From contig JBJHBW010000014.1 of the NCBI GenBank assembly GCA_050485685.1, positions 1-64,000 of the forward strand: DNA of 64,000 nt. Direction: 5' to 3'. Of this stretch, positions 1-8,440 are shown piece by piece. How positions within the stretch are numbered: position 1 is the stretch's first letter; each line of letters opens with the position of its first letter. The notes under the pieces were generated by a model. It had not been told where the DNA came from, did no database searches, and was given only the letters and a program-made list of their open reading frames with translations. The position numbers and the translations under genes were made by a program. The DNA comes from JBJHBP01 sp050485685. Lineage in GTDB: Bacteria > Pseudomonadota > Gammaproteobacteria > Steroidobacterales > Rariloculaceae.

Positions 1-2
1 TC

Positions 3-77
3 TGGTAGGCGCGAGTGGGATCGAACCACCGACCCCCACCATGTCAAGGTGGTGCTCTACCACTGAGCTACGCGCCT
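3..77 (-). tRNA. tRNA-Val (anticodon GAC)
   Basis: The minus strand folds into a full cloverleaf. The acceptor stem is AGGCGCG/CGCGCCT with discriminator A and an encoded CCA (3-5). The anticodon stem CCACC/GGTGG carries loop TTGACAT, so the anticodon is GAC, reading valine GUC. The T loop TTCGATC is standard. The gene lies 130 bp from a 53-bp direct repeat that brackets the neighbouring accessory segment. Confidence 0.97.
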
Positions 78-206
78 GGAAAGTCGGCAACGATACCGAT
101 TAGACACTGAATGCTCAAGGGGTAAAGCGCACAAAATAACGGTTTGCCCGGCAGATCCGCGCCCAGTTCATGCTTCCAGCGATGCACGCCACACCTGCGC
201 CCGCAG

Positions 207-259
207 CGATCCGGGCACACGCCGGGATCGCTGTGGGCTTCGCGGCCCGGTATGTCCGG
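207..259. repeat. Direct repeat, left copy (53 bp)
   Basis: This stretch matches 3009-3061 at 47 of 53 positions without gaps. Read on the minus strand it encodes PDIPGREAHSDPGVCPDR, the same peptide as the C-terminus of the PhoPQ-related protein at 3002-4390. Most differences fall at third codon positions. It also holds the 9-bp hairpin CAGCGATCC/GGATCGCTG (204-232). It may be the remnant of a second PhoPQ-type gene or one arm of an integration duplication. Confidence 0.8.
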
Positions 260-271
260 GGCATTGTATGT

Positions 272-899
272 CTAGAAGTGCTCCTCACGTATTTTCTCGC
301 GACTCCGAAAATTGCCTGCCGCTACAGAGTCGACTGACTTGAGTAGCAGTACGAGAGTGGAGAGAAGCGGCAAGGCGGCGGGGTGACATTCACTGAGGTG
401 GCAGACGGCTATAGAAAAGCCTCCCCACTTAGTACACGCGAAATTCGAATTCAACTCCTGGTTCGTTCGTACGATCTTGCGACACTGTCCCGGCGTCATG
501 CTCTGGTAGCGCTTGAACGCCCGCTCGAAAGTCGCCTCATGATGATAGCCAACGAGACGCCCGACTTCGTGGATCTGTAGCCACTCATTCTCGATGATGA
601 TCTGTTTCGCGTACGCGACCCTCAGGCTACACTGCCAGCTCGAAAACGGTACGCCGACATGCTTGCGAAATTGCCTCGAGAACGATCCAGGACTCATCTG
701 CACGCTGAAATGTGGAACGCGACTCCATCAGTTCGCCAGCAAGAGCAGACCATTCCTGCGCCGCGCGCAAATGCAGCACGGCTTGTTGACTTCTGTTGGA
801 CACTAACCAGGAACAGTTGGATAATAACGTAATCTCTCGACCTGGCAAATCCGGCAGGTTCGAATAAACGCTATATGGAAATGTCAGGGCAGATGCCAC
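272..899 (-). pseudogene. AraC-family regulator, frameshifted remnant
   Basis: Two overlapping minus frames carry pieces of an AraC/XylS DNA-binding domain. The upstream frame (899 to about 700) reads a first-helix-turn-helix-like stretch, WSALAGELMESRSTFQ. The downstream frame (703-272) carries MSPGSFSRQF, then IHEVGRLVGYHHEATFERAF and MTPGQCRK, the normal second helix-turn-helix and AraC signature. No single frame joins them and the N-terminal ligand-binding part is missing. The repeated third-helix motif suggests either a frameshift or a join of two different AraC genes. No target can be inferred. The DNA looks less GC-rich than the flanking operons. Confidence 0.7.
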
Positions 900-1016
900 T
901 TCATGGCTCGAGCAGGCAGGTAGTAGCCCTTGCGACGTCCGACCTACGATACTGCAGATTCCCTGCCTGCGGTTCTAGCGACTCCGGGAATCAAACGTCA
1001 AAACGTGGAATTTTGA

Positions 1017-1322
1017 CCAGTCAGTCAAATAATCTCAGGCGCGGGCGATCATGAGGGCGCATGTGGTCAGTTCACTGTCGGCAATCCAGATGTGATACGA
1101 GTTGTGATGAATCCGCTAGTCGAACAATGTTCCCGCCCGGCTGAGACCTCCGCGCATGAGGTTGGTCACTTGCTCGGCTTTCTCGATGCGCGGACTACCA
1201 GTTCGGGCATAACCGGGAATCATGAGCGCAGCGATCTAATGTGGACACCACCTCAATCCGGAACTGCTCGGGCAGTCAAGTCTTATCATCTTCGGATTCT
1301 CGTAGAGAAGTATGAAGACTAA
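1017..1322 (+). pseudogene. Metzincin-like zinc protease domain, 5' truncated
   Basis: The frame is open from just after a TGA at 1014-1016 to the TAA at 1320-1322. The first usable start is GTG at 1092, giving 76 residues. It contains AHEVGHLLGFLD, a perfect HExxHxxGxxD zinc-binding motif with Asp as third ligand, followed by NHERSDLMW, resembling the segment after the zinc site in toxin-borne metalloproteases. Coding-like sequence (SGAGDHEGACGQF) runs upstream of the GTG, so the 5' part of a larger gene seems lost. It overlaps the ankyrin lipoprotein gene by 11 bp, the arrangement of toxin and immunity genes. Family reading rests on the motif only. Confidence 0.5.
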
Positions 1323-2700
1323 TGCGATGGCGGACGTGTCATGGCTCGCAGGGTTTTTCGCACTGCTCTGTCTGCTGGTGTCGGCGTGTGGTAGACAGCC
1401 TGATCTGTACGATGCAGTTGTCTGGAATCGAGTCGACACAATCAGAGAGTATTTGACTGGTGGCGGTGATGCGAATGCTGTCATCGAGCGCGATGGCCAG
1501 AGCATCTCGGTGTTGGGGGCGGCCATCTACGGGCAGAGAGAGGAGATGGCGCTTCTACTCTTCGAAGCGGGAGCAAACTTCGCGGACGCGGGTGTTCACC
1601 CTGGCGAGTTGGCGCGGGAAGGGATGGACCGACTCTTGGATGTCGTCTTGTCGGAGAATCCTGGTTTACTGCAAGAGGCTGCAGATGTTGGGCTACCCGC
1701 TGCAGCGAACGGTGGGCACTATGATGCAGTCGATGTAATTCTCGAGCATGGTGCTAACCAAACAGCAGCTTGGAGCCTGCGTCTACGTGATGCGTTGAGG
1801 TGGGCATTAGCGGGAGGCCATCAGGACATCGCGAGGCTGATGCTCGAAGGCGATGCCGACGTGCGAGATAACGTACTGCATATCGCCATACTTGCCGGCT
1901 CGCCGGGCATGGTGAGGGAGCTGATCGAACTAGGTGCCGATCCATCTGCACCTGTGGAGAGTCTGCAGGTGCGGGGGACCACTGGCCATTCAGACCATAC
2001 GCCGCTAGATTACGCTTGGCGCCGGTATTCTGAGGCTAGCGACGGAAACGCTCCCTGGAGGCAACGCCTCGCGGCGGCAAGACGATTTCCGAGCGACAGC
2101 CAGGAAAGGGAACGCGCTATCCTGATCATGGCCGAATTGGAACGTGCTGGTGTGCAGATCCCGGCCACCTATGCGGAGGAGATGCGAGCGCAAGGGTTCA
2201 ATCTGCTGGCGGTGAGGCAGGCGGTCGAGTCACTGACCGATTTGGAACAGGCGTCAGAGTGGGGCTACTACAATGTCGTCAGAAGAGGACTTCAAGAAAC
2301 TTTCTCGCCGGGCGATCAGCCGCTGCTCACAAGAGCCGTCGTGCGAGCCTTGAGAGGGGGCAACGATGACGTTGCGAGGTTGCTGCTTCACTCCGGGGCG
2401 GAGCCCAGCGTGGAAGCTTTACACGCTGCATTGGAGGTTAGCTCCCCGGGAATGGTACGCCTTCTCTTGGAGCTTGGGGCTGATCCTTCCGTGCGGGTCG
2501 ATGGCCAAACAGGTGTGACCGCATTGGCGGCGCGTTACATAGAGTTGGGCGATACCAGCTATCATGCCGACTTCGTGCCGAGAGCGTTCATTTTGGGAGG
2601 AGGAGACGCATGTGCCTTGCTCGCGTTCGACGAGGCGTTGCCTTCTTCAGTAGTGTCGAGTATTAGAAATCAGGCACCTCAATGCTGGCTCACCTATTGA
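1312..2700 (+). CDS. Ankyrin-repeat lipoprotein
   Basis: 462 residues. The N-terminus has a hydrophobic signal ending in the lipobox LLVSAC (Cys at about residue 26), so the mature protein should be lipid-anchored and face the periplasm. Two blocks of ankyrin-like repeats follow, roughly residues 32-220 and 310-420, with motifs such as GHQDIARLMLEGDADV, MVRELIELGADPSA, NDDVARLLLHSGAEPS and MVRLLLELGADPSV. A stretch of about 90 residues without clear repeats separates them. No enzyme motif is visible; ankyrin repeats bind proteins. The start overlaps the end of the zinc-protease fragment by 11 bp, so it may be that toxin's immunity partner, or an unrelated envelope scaffold. Lower GC and the flanking direct repeat suggest acquired DNA. 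Confidence 0.85.
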   Translation: MKTNAMADVSWLAGFFALLCLLVSACGRQPDLYDAVVWNRVDTIREYLTGGGDANAVIERDGQSISVLGAAIYGQREEMALLLFEAGANFADAGVHPGELAREGMDRLLDVVLSENPGLLQEAADVGLPAAANGGHYDAVDVILEHGANQTAAWSLRLRDALRWALAGGHQDIARLMLEGDADVRDNVLHIAILAGSPGMVRELIELGADPSAPVESLQVRGTTGHSDHTPLDYAWRRYSEASDGNAPWRQRLAAARRFPSDSQERERAILIMAELERAGVQIPATYAEEMRAQGFNLLAVRQAVESLTDLEQASEWGYYNVVRRGLQETFSPGDQPLLTRAVVRALRGGNDDVARLLLHSGAEPSVEALHAALEVSSPGMVRLLLELGADPSVRVDGQTGVTALAARYIELGDTSYHADFVPRAFILGGGDACALLAFDEALPSSVVSSIRNQAPQCWLTY

Positions 2701-3001
2701 GGGTGTGCTTACGGAGTTGAGCGGTCGCATGCGCGGACTTGTTGCCAGCAGATCGATGATGCGCGGAGCATGATCTGGAATCCCGAGCCTGTGCGGCTGT
2801 CGCTGCCGTCGCCGAACGGTATGTAGATTCCGCAACGTCTGGGGGGCGTTATGTCAGCTCTCTCTGGTTGCGGCCTTGGAGACCCCCAAGGCGACCCCGG
2901 CAGGGCCGCTGACGATTCAGTGGAATCTTTACCTCGAACCCATATCAATTGTCGAATCCATCTGCTTGCGAGATGCCTGCGGCGATACGGTGCCACAACG
3001 C
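2701..3001. other. Intergenic stretch, possible Fic-like remnant
   Basis: No intact gene is visible between the ankyrin gene and the PhoPQ-related gene, which converge here. On the minus strand near 2757-2822 a short frame reads YIPFGDGSDSRTGSG, which resembles a broken Fic motif (HPFxDGNGRxxR). An adjacent frame reads APRIIDLLATSPR. These are weak hints of a decayed gene. Confidence 0.3.
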
Positions 3002-4390
3002 TCACAGTCGATCCGGGCACACCCCGGGGTCGCTGTGGGGTTCGCGGCCCGGCACATCCGGCCCGACGATGCGCACATTGGTCGTCAGATGGAAGCGCTC
3101 GGCAGGGCCGTATTCGAACTCGCCGAACATGGCCGCGTAGTCGGCACGCTGCAGGCGCAGCGTGAATACATGCGCATCACCGCGTGTGCGCGCACGCCGC
3201 GAGGTCCAGCGTGCTTCGCGAAAATCGGTGCTGTCCGATTCGGCGACCCAGATGCGCACGTTGCGTGGCGCAATGTCCGATCGCATGCACAGCGCCGGCC
3301 CGTCCGGTGTATCGAGAAACTCCCAGGCCAGTTCAGGCATGCGCGCCCCCTCGGTGACATGTCGATGAAGCTGGGCGATAGTCGGCAGCATACGTCCCAG
3401 GTCACGCAGGCCATGACCGTTATTCGGCAGGTAAAGCAGGAACTTGCTGCCCGTGAGATCGGGCCAGTAAAGATTGGCCGAATCCAGCGGGAAATACGAA
3501 TCGTTTGTCCCCAGCACGACCAGTTTTGGCAGCGTGAGCTGCTCGCGATAACTGTACGGATCCACGATTGCGCGCAGGGCGCTGCCCTCATCGGAGCTCA
3601 GCACGCGGTCCAGCCCTCGTCGGGTGTAGGGGCTGATGTCCTGCGACGGGGCGCCCCATACGGCGGACTGATGCGGCAGATGTTCGGCGAAATTCAGGAC
3701 GTCTATCACCATGGGTGCGATCGCGGTCACGCGTGGATCGACAGCCGCCGTCAGCCAGGTCGTCCAGCCGCGCTTGGATCCCCCGAATACGGTGAAATTC
3801 TCCAGCCTGAGGTCCCATTCGGCGGCTGTGAACTCCTGAGTCGCATCGATTGCGCTGACCACGCTGCGCACCATTGGCAGTAACAGTGGCCAGTCCGTCT
3901 CGCCGCTGGCCAGGTACTGTTCGAAGGTGTGCGCTATCAGCTCATCTTCGGTGCTGTCGAACAGGGGCTGGAAGGGCACCTGCGCGACAATCGCGACAAC
4001 GCTCTGCAGCTGTTCGGCCAACCTGACATACAGCATCGCACCGGCCGGCAGACGCCTGTCGACCTGTTCTGCGTACTCCGCCCTCCAGCGCCCGCCCGCC
4101 ACCAGCACCACGCCGTTGCTGCTGGCAGCATCGGCATTACGAGGTCGAATGATGTACAGCCGATGGCGCCATTCAATGCCGCGCCAGGTCTGGGACGTCA
4201 GCCGGAGCTCGATGATTTCGGTGCCTCGCCGCTCGAAACGCGTGTGTTCGCTCCACTGAAAGTCCGGGGTCGGCCTCGCGACGTAGGACGCAAGCACGTT
4301 CTCGGGCGCGACGGCTGGCTGCTGGGCTGCGGCACTGATGGCTGCCAGCAGCAGGATGAGTGCTGAAAATATCTTCCGCATGGAGCGCAT
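3002..4390 (-). CDS. PhoPQ-activated pathogenicity-related (PqaA-type) alpha/beta hydrolase, secreted
   Basis: 462 residues with a cleavable signal peptide (KIFSALILLLAAISAAAQ). The body matches the PhoPQ_related family: the N-terminal YVARPTPDFQW and LTSQTWRGIEWRH motifs, the GG loop near residue 100, the nucleophile elbow GGSKRGWTTW near 203-212 (Ser), an acid in LGTNDSYFPLDS and a histidine in PNNGHGLRDLG. The family is described as secreted or periplasmic alpha/beta hydrolases; the true substrate is not known. The start at 4390 has no clear ribosome site; a second ATG at 4381 is equally possible. The last 18 codons are duplicated at 207-259. It runs in the same direction as the PQQ dehydrogenase upstream (80-bp gap) and may be co-transcribed with it. 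Confidence 0.88.
   Translation of the reverse strand: MRSMRKIFSALILLLAAISAAAQQPAVAPENVLASYVARPTPDFQWSEHTRFERRGTEIIELRLTSQTWRGIEWRHRLYIIRPRNADAASSNGVVLVAGGRWRAEYAEQVDRRLPAGAMLYVRLAEQLQSVVAIVAQVPFQPLFDSTEDELIAHTFEQYLASGETDWPLLLPMVRSVVSAIDATQEFTAAEWDLRLENFTVFGGSKRGWTTWLTAAVDPRVTAIAPMVIDVLNFAEHLPHQSAVWGAPSQDISPYTRRGLDRVLSSDEGSALRAIVDPYSYREQLTLPKLVVLGTNDSYFPLDSANLYWPDLTGSKFLLYLPNNGHGLRDLGRMLPTIAQLHRHVTEGARMPELAWEFLDTPDGPALCMRSDIAPRNVRIWVAESDSTDFREARWTSRRARTRGDAHVFTLRLQRADYAAMFGEFEYGPAERFHLTTNVRIVGPDVPGREPHSDPGVCPDRL
3009..3061. repeat. Direct repeat, right copy (53 bp)
   Basis: This copy matches 207-259 at 47 of 53 positions and lies inside the last codons of the PhoPQ-related gene, reading PDVPGREPHSDPGVCPDR on the minus strand. 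With the left copy it brackets about 2.75 kb of decayed accessory genes. Confidence 0.8.
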
Positions 4391-4470
4391 TGGATCGCCA
4401 ATCGGTGAAATGATTCCGCTTTCGACTTGCGAATCGGCGCTGGCTGTCGTGAAACTCGATCCCGTCAGGA

Positions 4471-6399
4471 TCAGCTTTCCGGCAGCGCAAACGCGACCAG
4501 TTGTGCGGCAGCCGCGGCCGATCCGCTGCGCACGCCTACCACCACAAATTGACGCCCGTTGTGTTGGTAGGTCATGGGCAGCGCCGTCTGCGCGCCGGGA
4601 AGATCGGTGCGCCAGACTTCTTCACCGGTCAGTTTGTCGTAGGCATGAAAGACGGGCTGCCCCCCTGGCCCCTCGCCGGCAAACAGGAGGGTGCGCGTGA
4701 CAAGCAGTCCCGCATGTGACGGGCTTCCTGTCGGCGGGATCTCAAGCCCCGCCAGAGCCGGGTTGTCACGAACAGCCGGCGGCGTGTCGCCATTCGGGAT
4801 CTGCCATGCGATGTCGCCACGGTTCATGTCGTAGGCGGTGATCCGTCCGTAGGGCGGTTTCAGCAGTCGCAGTCCCTGCACTGCAGGCACGCCGATACCG
4901 CCCATCACGTAGTCCGCATCAACACCGGTGCTCTCCGGGTCATTCGGGATCAGGCCTATGGTCGTCGGACTGGTGACCGAACTGATGTAGACATAACCCG
5001 TCTCGGGATCGGCGCCACCGGATGGCCAGTTCGCACCGCCAGCGAATCCGGGCACCGTCAGCGTGCCACGCGTACCGCCTTCGATCACCAGCGATGGTGG
5101 TGTGTAAAGCGGCCCGATTCGGAACTCGTTGAGTACCTCCAATGCCTCCGAACGCAGTTCGGGCGTGAAGTCGATCAGATCGTCAGCCGTCACGCCCTGC
5201 AGGTCAAATGGCGGAGGCCTGGTCGGAAACGGTTGCGTCGGTGAGGTCCACTCGCCAGGCACATCGCTGGCGGGTACCTCACGATCCTCCATAGGCCATA
5301 CCGGCTCGCCGGTCCTGCGGTCGAATACGTAGGCAAAGGCCTGCTTGGTTGGCTGGACGATGGCGGGGATCGTGCGTCCGTCCACGGTCAGATCAATCAG
5401 TATGGGGTGAGAGGCGTTGTCGAAGTCCCAGATGTCATGCCGAACCAGTTGCTGGTACCAGACCAGAGCACCCGTCGTGCTGTCCACAGCCACCAGTGAG
5501 CCGGAAAACAGGTTATCGCCTGGACGGTGGCCACCGTATACGTCGTTGGTGGGTGCCTCAACTGGCAGATAGACAAGACCGAGTTCGGGATCGGCAGAGA
5601 ATGGCCCCCAGACGCCGGTATTGCCGGTGTACTCGGCCGAGCCATCCAGCCAGGTGTCATAGCCATACTCACCGGCGCGCGGAATCGTATGGAACGTCCA
5701 GGCCTTCGCGCCGCTGCGGACGTCGAATGCCATGACATCGCCCTTGATGTTCGAGATGTTGACGCGGCCGCCAGGTCGGAATGCCGGACCGATGACAACG
5801 ACATCATTCGCGACTACCGGTGGTGAGCTGTTACCGATCACGCCCAGCGGTTCGATCGCCACGTCGATATCCAGTTCATCGAAAAGATCGACGATGCCGT
5901 CGCGACCGAAGTCCGCCACCGGCAGACCGGTCCTTGCGTTCAGGGCGACCAGTTGAAACCCTGGGGTCACGACGAAAATGCGCTCGTCGCCCACCTCATC
6001 GCGCCAGTACGCGACGCCGCGATGGATCCTTCGCGGTGCCTGCTCGTATCGCTCTCCTTCGTCCGGTCGCCAGGTCCACAAGGTCTCTCCGGTCCCGGCA
6101 TCGGCTGCGACGACGGTGCGGCGCTGGCCCGCCGTAAAATAGAGCACGCCATTGACCATGATTGGTGTGGCCTGCGTGGTGAGCGTCTCTGAGCTCGTGC
6201 CGAAGTTCCGGAAACTCCAGGTCCACGCCACCTCCAGCTGCGCGACGTTGTCAGCTGTGATCTGATCCAGGGGCGAGTAACGCGTGCTGCCGGGATCGGC
6301 CGAATAAGCCGGCCATTGCCCATCGATGGCACCATGTTGCGCCACCGCCGGCAATGCGCCGAGTAAAGTGAGCGAAAGGACGGCCAACTTTCCACGCAT
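4471..6399 (-). CDS. PQQ-dependent dehydrogenase, glucose-dehydrogenase-like
   Basis: 642 residues from ATG 6399, chosen because MRGKLAVLSLTLLGALPAVAQ is a proper signal peptide; an upstream frame to 6537 is open but not coding-like. It is an eight-blade quinoprotein propeller: the N-terminal WPAYSADPGSTRYSPLDQI motif, repeated W-docking segments (DVRSGAKAWTFHTIP, DSTTGALVWYQQLV, DKLTGEEVWRTDLP) and the catalytic region HDIWDFDNASHP, of the type found in membrane quinoprotein glucose dehydrogenases. There are no N-terminal membrane helices, so this is a soluble periplasmic form that must hand electrons to a quinone or cytochrome. The substrate cannot be read. It is divergent from the operon starting at 6576. 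Confidence 0.92.
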   Translation of the reverse strand: MRGKLAVLSLTLLGALPAVAQHGAIDGQWPAYSADPGSTRYSPLDQITADNVAQLEVAWTWSFRNFGTSSETLTTQATPIMVNGVLYFTAGQRRTVVAADAGTGETLWTWRPDEGERYEQAPRRIHRGVAYWRDEVGDERIFVVTPGFQLVALNARTGLPVADFGRDGIVDLFDELDIDVAIEPLGVIGNSSPPVVANDVVVIGPAFRPGGRVNISNIKGDVMAFDVRSGAKAWTFHTIPRAGEYGYDTWLDGSAEYTGNTGVWGPFSADPELGLVYLPVEAPTNDVYGGHRPGDNLFSGSLVAVDSTTGALVWYQQLVRHDIWDFDNASHPILIDLTVDGRTIPAIVQPTKQAFAYVFDRRTGEPVWPMEDREVPASDVPGEWTSPTQPFPTRPPPFDLQGVTADDLIDFTPELRSEALEVLNEFRIGPLYTPPSLVIEGGTRGTLTVPGFAGGANWPSGGADPETGYVYISSVTSPTTIGLIPNDPESTGVDADYVMGGIGVPAVQGLRLLKPPYGRITAYDMNRGDIAWQIPNGDTPPAVRDNPALAGLEIPPTGSPSHAGLLVTRTLLFAGEGPGGQPVFHAYDKLTGEEVWRTDLPGAQTALPMTYQHNGRQFVVVGVRSGSAAAAAQLVAFALPES

Positions 6400-6456
6400 G
6401 GGGTCGAACCGAGGGTCGCTTGCTGAAGGCACGAATGTACACCCGGCCACTCGCAA

Positions 6457-6486
6457 TTGACACCAGGAAGGGGGCAGGGGTAAGTT
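6457..6486 (+). promoter_or_regulatory. Candidate promoter for the 6576 operon
   Basis: TTGACA (6457-6462) is separated by 18 bp from TAAGTT (6481-6486), about 90 bp before the first start codon in the 176-bp divergent region. The -35 is perfect and the -10 weak. Confidence 0.35.
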
Positions 6487-6575
6487 GCCAGTGAAGCAAT
6501 AATGACAAATTACCGACTTGTCCTGTGGCGTGTGCACGCGCTTTCAGACGTCGGACGAGACAAGGGGGAACGGGT

Positions 6576-7370
6576 GTGAGGGTCGTGATCATCGCCGCCG
6601 CGATCTGTTCTGCTTCGCTGCTGCTTCCGCTGGCGGCTGAATCTGAATCCTTTACGCCGCCTCGCAGTGCGGATGGCCGGCCGGACTTCAACGGCATCTG
6701 GCAGACGCTCAACGAAGCCAACTGGGGGCTGGAGGCACGAGCCGCCGCGGCCGGTGCGATTACCGAAGCCGGCGCCACGTATGCGCTGCCGCCAAGTATC
6801 GGTGTCGTGGAAGGCGGAGAGATTCCCTATCAGGCATGGGCTCAGGCACAGCGCGAGGAGAACTTCGCGACTCGACTGGAGCTTGATCCTGAGGTCAAGT
6901 GCTATCTGCCGGGCGTGCCGCGAGCAACCTATATGCCGCAGCCATTCCAGATCGTGCAGGGCGAAGATCACATCGTCATCGTGTATCAGTACCGGGGCGC
7001 GATGCGCACTATCAACATGACAGATCATTCGGCACCGCCGGCACCAACCTGGATGGGATGGTCGAACGGGCGCTACGAAGGCGACACCCTGGTGATAGAA
7101 ACGACCGGGTTCAATGGCCTGGCCTGGCTGGATCGCAGCGGAAATTTCACCAGCGACCAGTTGCGTGTGGTCGAGCGGATCCGCCATCTCAGTCCTGATG
7201 TTCTGGAGTATGAGGCGACGCTGGAGGATCCGGAGGTCTTCACCCGTCCCTGGACCATTCGCATGCCTGTCTACCGCCGCCTTGAGGCAGACCTGCGTAT
7301 CATGGACTTCAAGTGCATGGAGTTTGTTGAGAATCTGCTTTACGGGCATCTGGAAAGACCTGAAGAGTAA
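6576..7370 (+). CDS. Secreted protein of an unnamed family (PDFNGIW / YEGDTLVIET motifs), copy 1
   Basis: 264 residues from GTG 6576, preceded by the strong ribosome site AAGGGGG. A signal peptide (VRVVIIAAAICSASLLLPLAAES) directs export. I do not know a named family. Conserved blocks shared with the next gene and with 21048-22304 are RSADGRPDFNGIWQ near the mature N-terminus, PQPFQIVQGEDHIVIVY, GRYEGDTLVIETTGF, SDQLRVVERI and LEDPEVFTRPW. Single cysteines stand in VKCYLPG and DFKCMEF. No catalytic signature is evident. It heads an apparent six-gene operon with a paralogue, a DUF6152 protein, a CHRD protein and two PQQ dehydrogenases, so it probably serves those periplasmic oxidases. Confidence 0.88.
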   Translation: MRVVIIAAAICSASLLLPLAAESESFTPPRSADGRPDFNGIWQTLNEANWGLEARAAAAGAITEAGATYALPPSIGVVEGGEIPYQAWAQAQREENFATRLELDPEVKCYLPGVPRATYMPQPFQIVQGEDHIVIVYQYRGAMRTINMTDHSAPPAPTWMGWSNGRYEGDTLVIETTGFNGLAWLDRSGNFTSDQLRVVERIRHLSPDVLEYEATLEDPEVFTRPWTIRMPVYRRLEADLRIMDFKCMEFVENLLYGHLERPEE

Positions 7371-7393
7371 GTCGCAGCTGAGGGGGCAATCCT

Positions 7394-8413
7394 GTGCGTG
7401 ACGTTTCAATCTGCATCAAGAGGCTCCGCATCAAGGTCATAACCGGCCTTGTCGTTGCAGCAGTTCCGTTTGCGGCCATTGTCTGGAGTACACCTGCCAG
7501 CGCGCAGGACTGGGAAGTCCCTCGTACGGCGCATGGCCACCCGGATCTGCAGGGCTTCTGGAATAACGGCAGCTTTACGCCTCTGGAAAGACCTGTTGCG
7601 CTGGCCGACAGGGAGTTCTATACACAGGAGGAGTTCGATGACATCGTTGCAGGCCGGATAGAGCGAAGCTTCCAGCAGACCGAGCCCGGCACAACCGCCG
7701 ACGTACATTACGACTTCGCACAGTTCGGTCTTACAGCAGGACAGGACGGGTTCGTGCCCAACCTGCGCACGTCCCTGATCATCGATCCGCCGGATGGCCG
7801 CATCCCGGCTATGACTCCTGAAGGCGAGGCGTTGCAGGCTGCGCGTGCCGAAGAGCGCAGTCAGCGCGGAGCCATGACGGACCGCGTCGCGAACATGAGC
7901 CTCATGACGCGCTGCATCATCTGGGGCGCAGATCCACCCATGCTGCCCATCGGTTACAACAGCCATCTGCAGATCGTGCAGGGCAGCGATCATGTGATGA
8001 TTCTCGTCGAGATGATGCAGGACGTGCGACTCATACCACTGGACGACAGACCGCATCTGCCGGAACACGTCAGGCAGTGGAAGGGCTCGTCCAGGGGCTG
8101 GTGGGAAGGCGACACACTGGTCGTTGAGACGCAGAACCTGACCGATCGCACGGCATTCCGCGGCGCGAGCGAGAACCTGCGGGTGATGGAGCGCTTTACG
8201 CGTGTAGCTGAAGACCGCCTCATCTATGAATTCACGGTCGAGGATCCGACCGTCTGGGTTCAGCCATGGTCGGGCGAGATTCCGATGATGGCGACCAACG
8301 GCCCGATATTCGAGTTTGCATGCCATGAACACAACTATGGCGTCCCGAATACGCTAGCGGGTGCGCGGGCCGAGGAAGCCGCACAGCGCGCAGCCGAAGA
8401 CGCATCTCGCTAA
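7394..8413 (+). CDS. Secreted protein of the same unnamed family (PDLQGFW), copy 2
   Basis: 339 residues from GTG 7394 with ribosome site AGGGGG nine bases upstream. A signal peptide ends near STPASAQ. It repeats the copy-1 blocks with variation: RTAHGHPDLQGFW, NSHLQIVQGSDHVMILVEM, GWWEGDTLVVETQNL, SENLRVMERF and EFTVEDPTVWVQPW. It is longer, with an insertion of about 75 residues between the first two blocks and an Ala/Glu-rich tail. A Cys in MTRCIIWG and another in FACHEHNYG match the two single cysteines of copy 1, so a conserved disulfide is possible. Function unknown; spacing of 23 bp from copy 1 and 27 bp to the DUF6152 gene supports one operon. Confidence 0.88.
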   Translation: MRDVSICIKRLRIKVITGLVVAAVPFAAIVWSTPASAQDWEVPRTAHGHPDLQGFWNNGSFTPLERPVALADREFYTQEEFDDIVAGRIERSFQQTEPGTTADVHYDFAQFGLTAGQDGFVPNLRTSLIIDPPDGRIPAMTPEGEALQAARAEERSQRGAMTDRVANMSLMTRCIIWGADPPMLPIGYNSHLQIVQGSDHVMILVEMMQDVRLIPLDDRPHLPEHVRQWKGSSRGWWEGDTLVVETQNLTDRTAFRGASENLRVMERFTRVAEDRLIYEFTVEDPTVWVQPWSGEIPMMATNGPIFEFACHEHNYGVPNTLAGARAEEAAQRAAEDASR

Positions 8414-8440
8414 GTGAAATTCCGGATCAGGGGATCAGAT

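Noticed and set aside
1017..1322. Zinc-protease frame as a complete small protease gene
   Set aside because: Seventy-six residues are too few for a metzincin fold, and coding-like sequence extends upstream of the only start to a stop codon.
6400..6537. N-terminal extension of the PQQ dehydrogenase to 6537
   Set aside because: It would bury the signal peptide behind 46 residues and covers the divergent promoter region.
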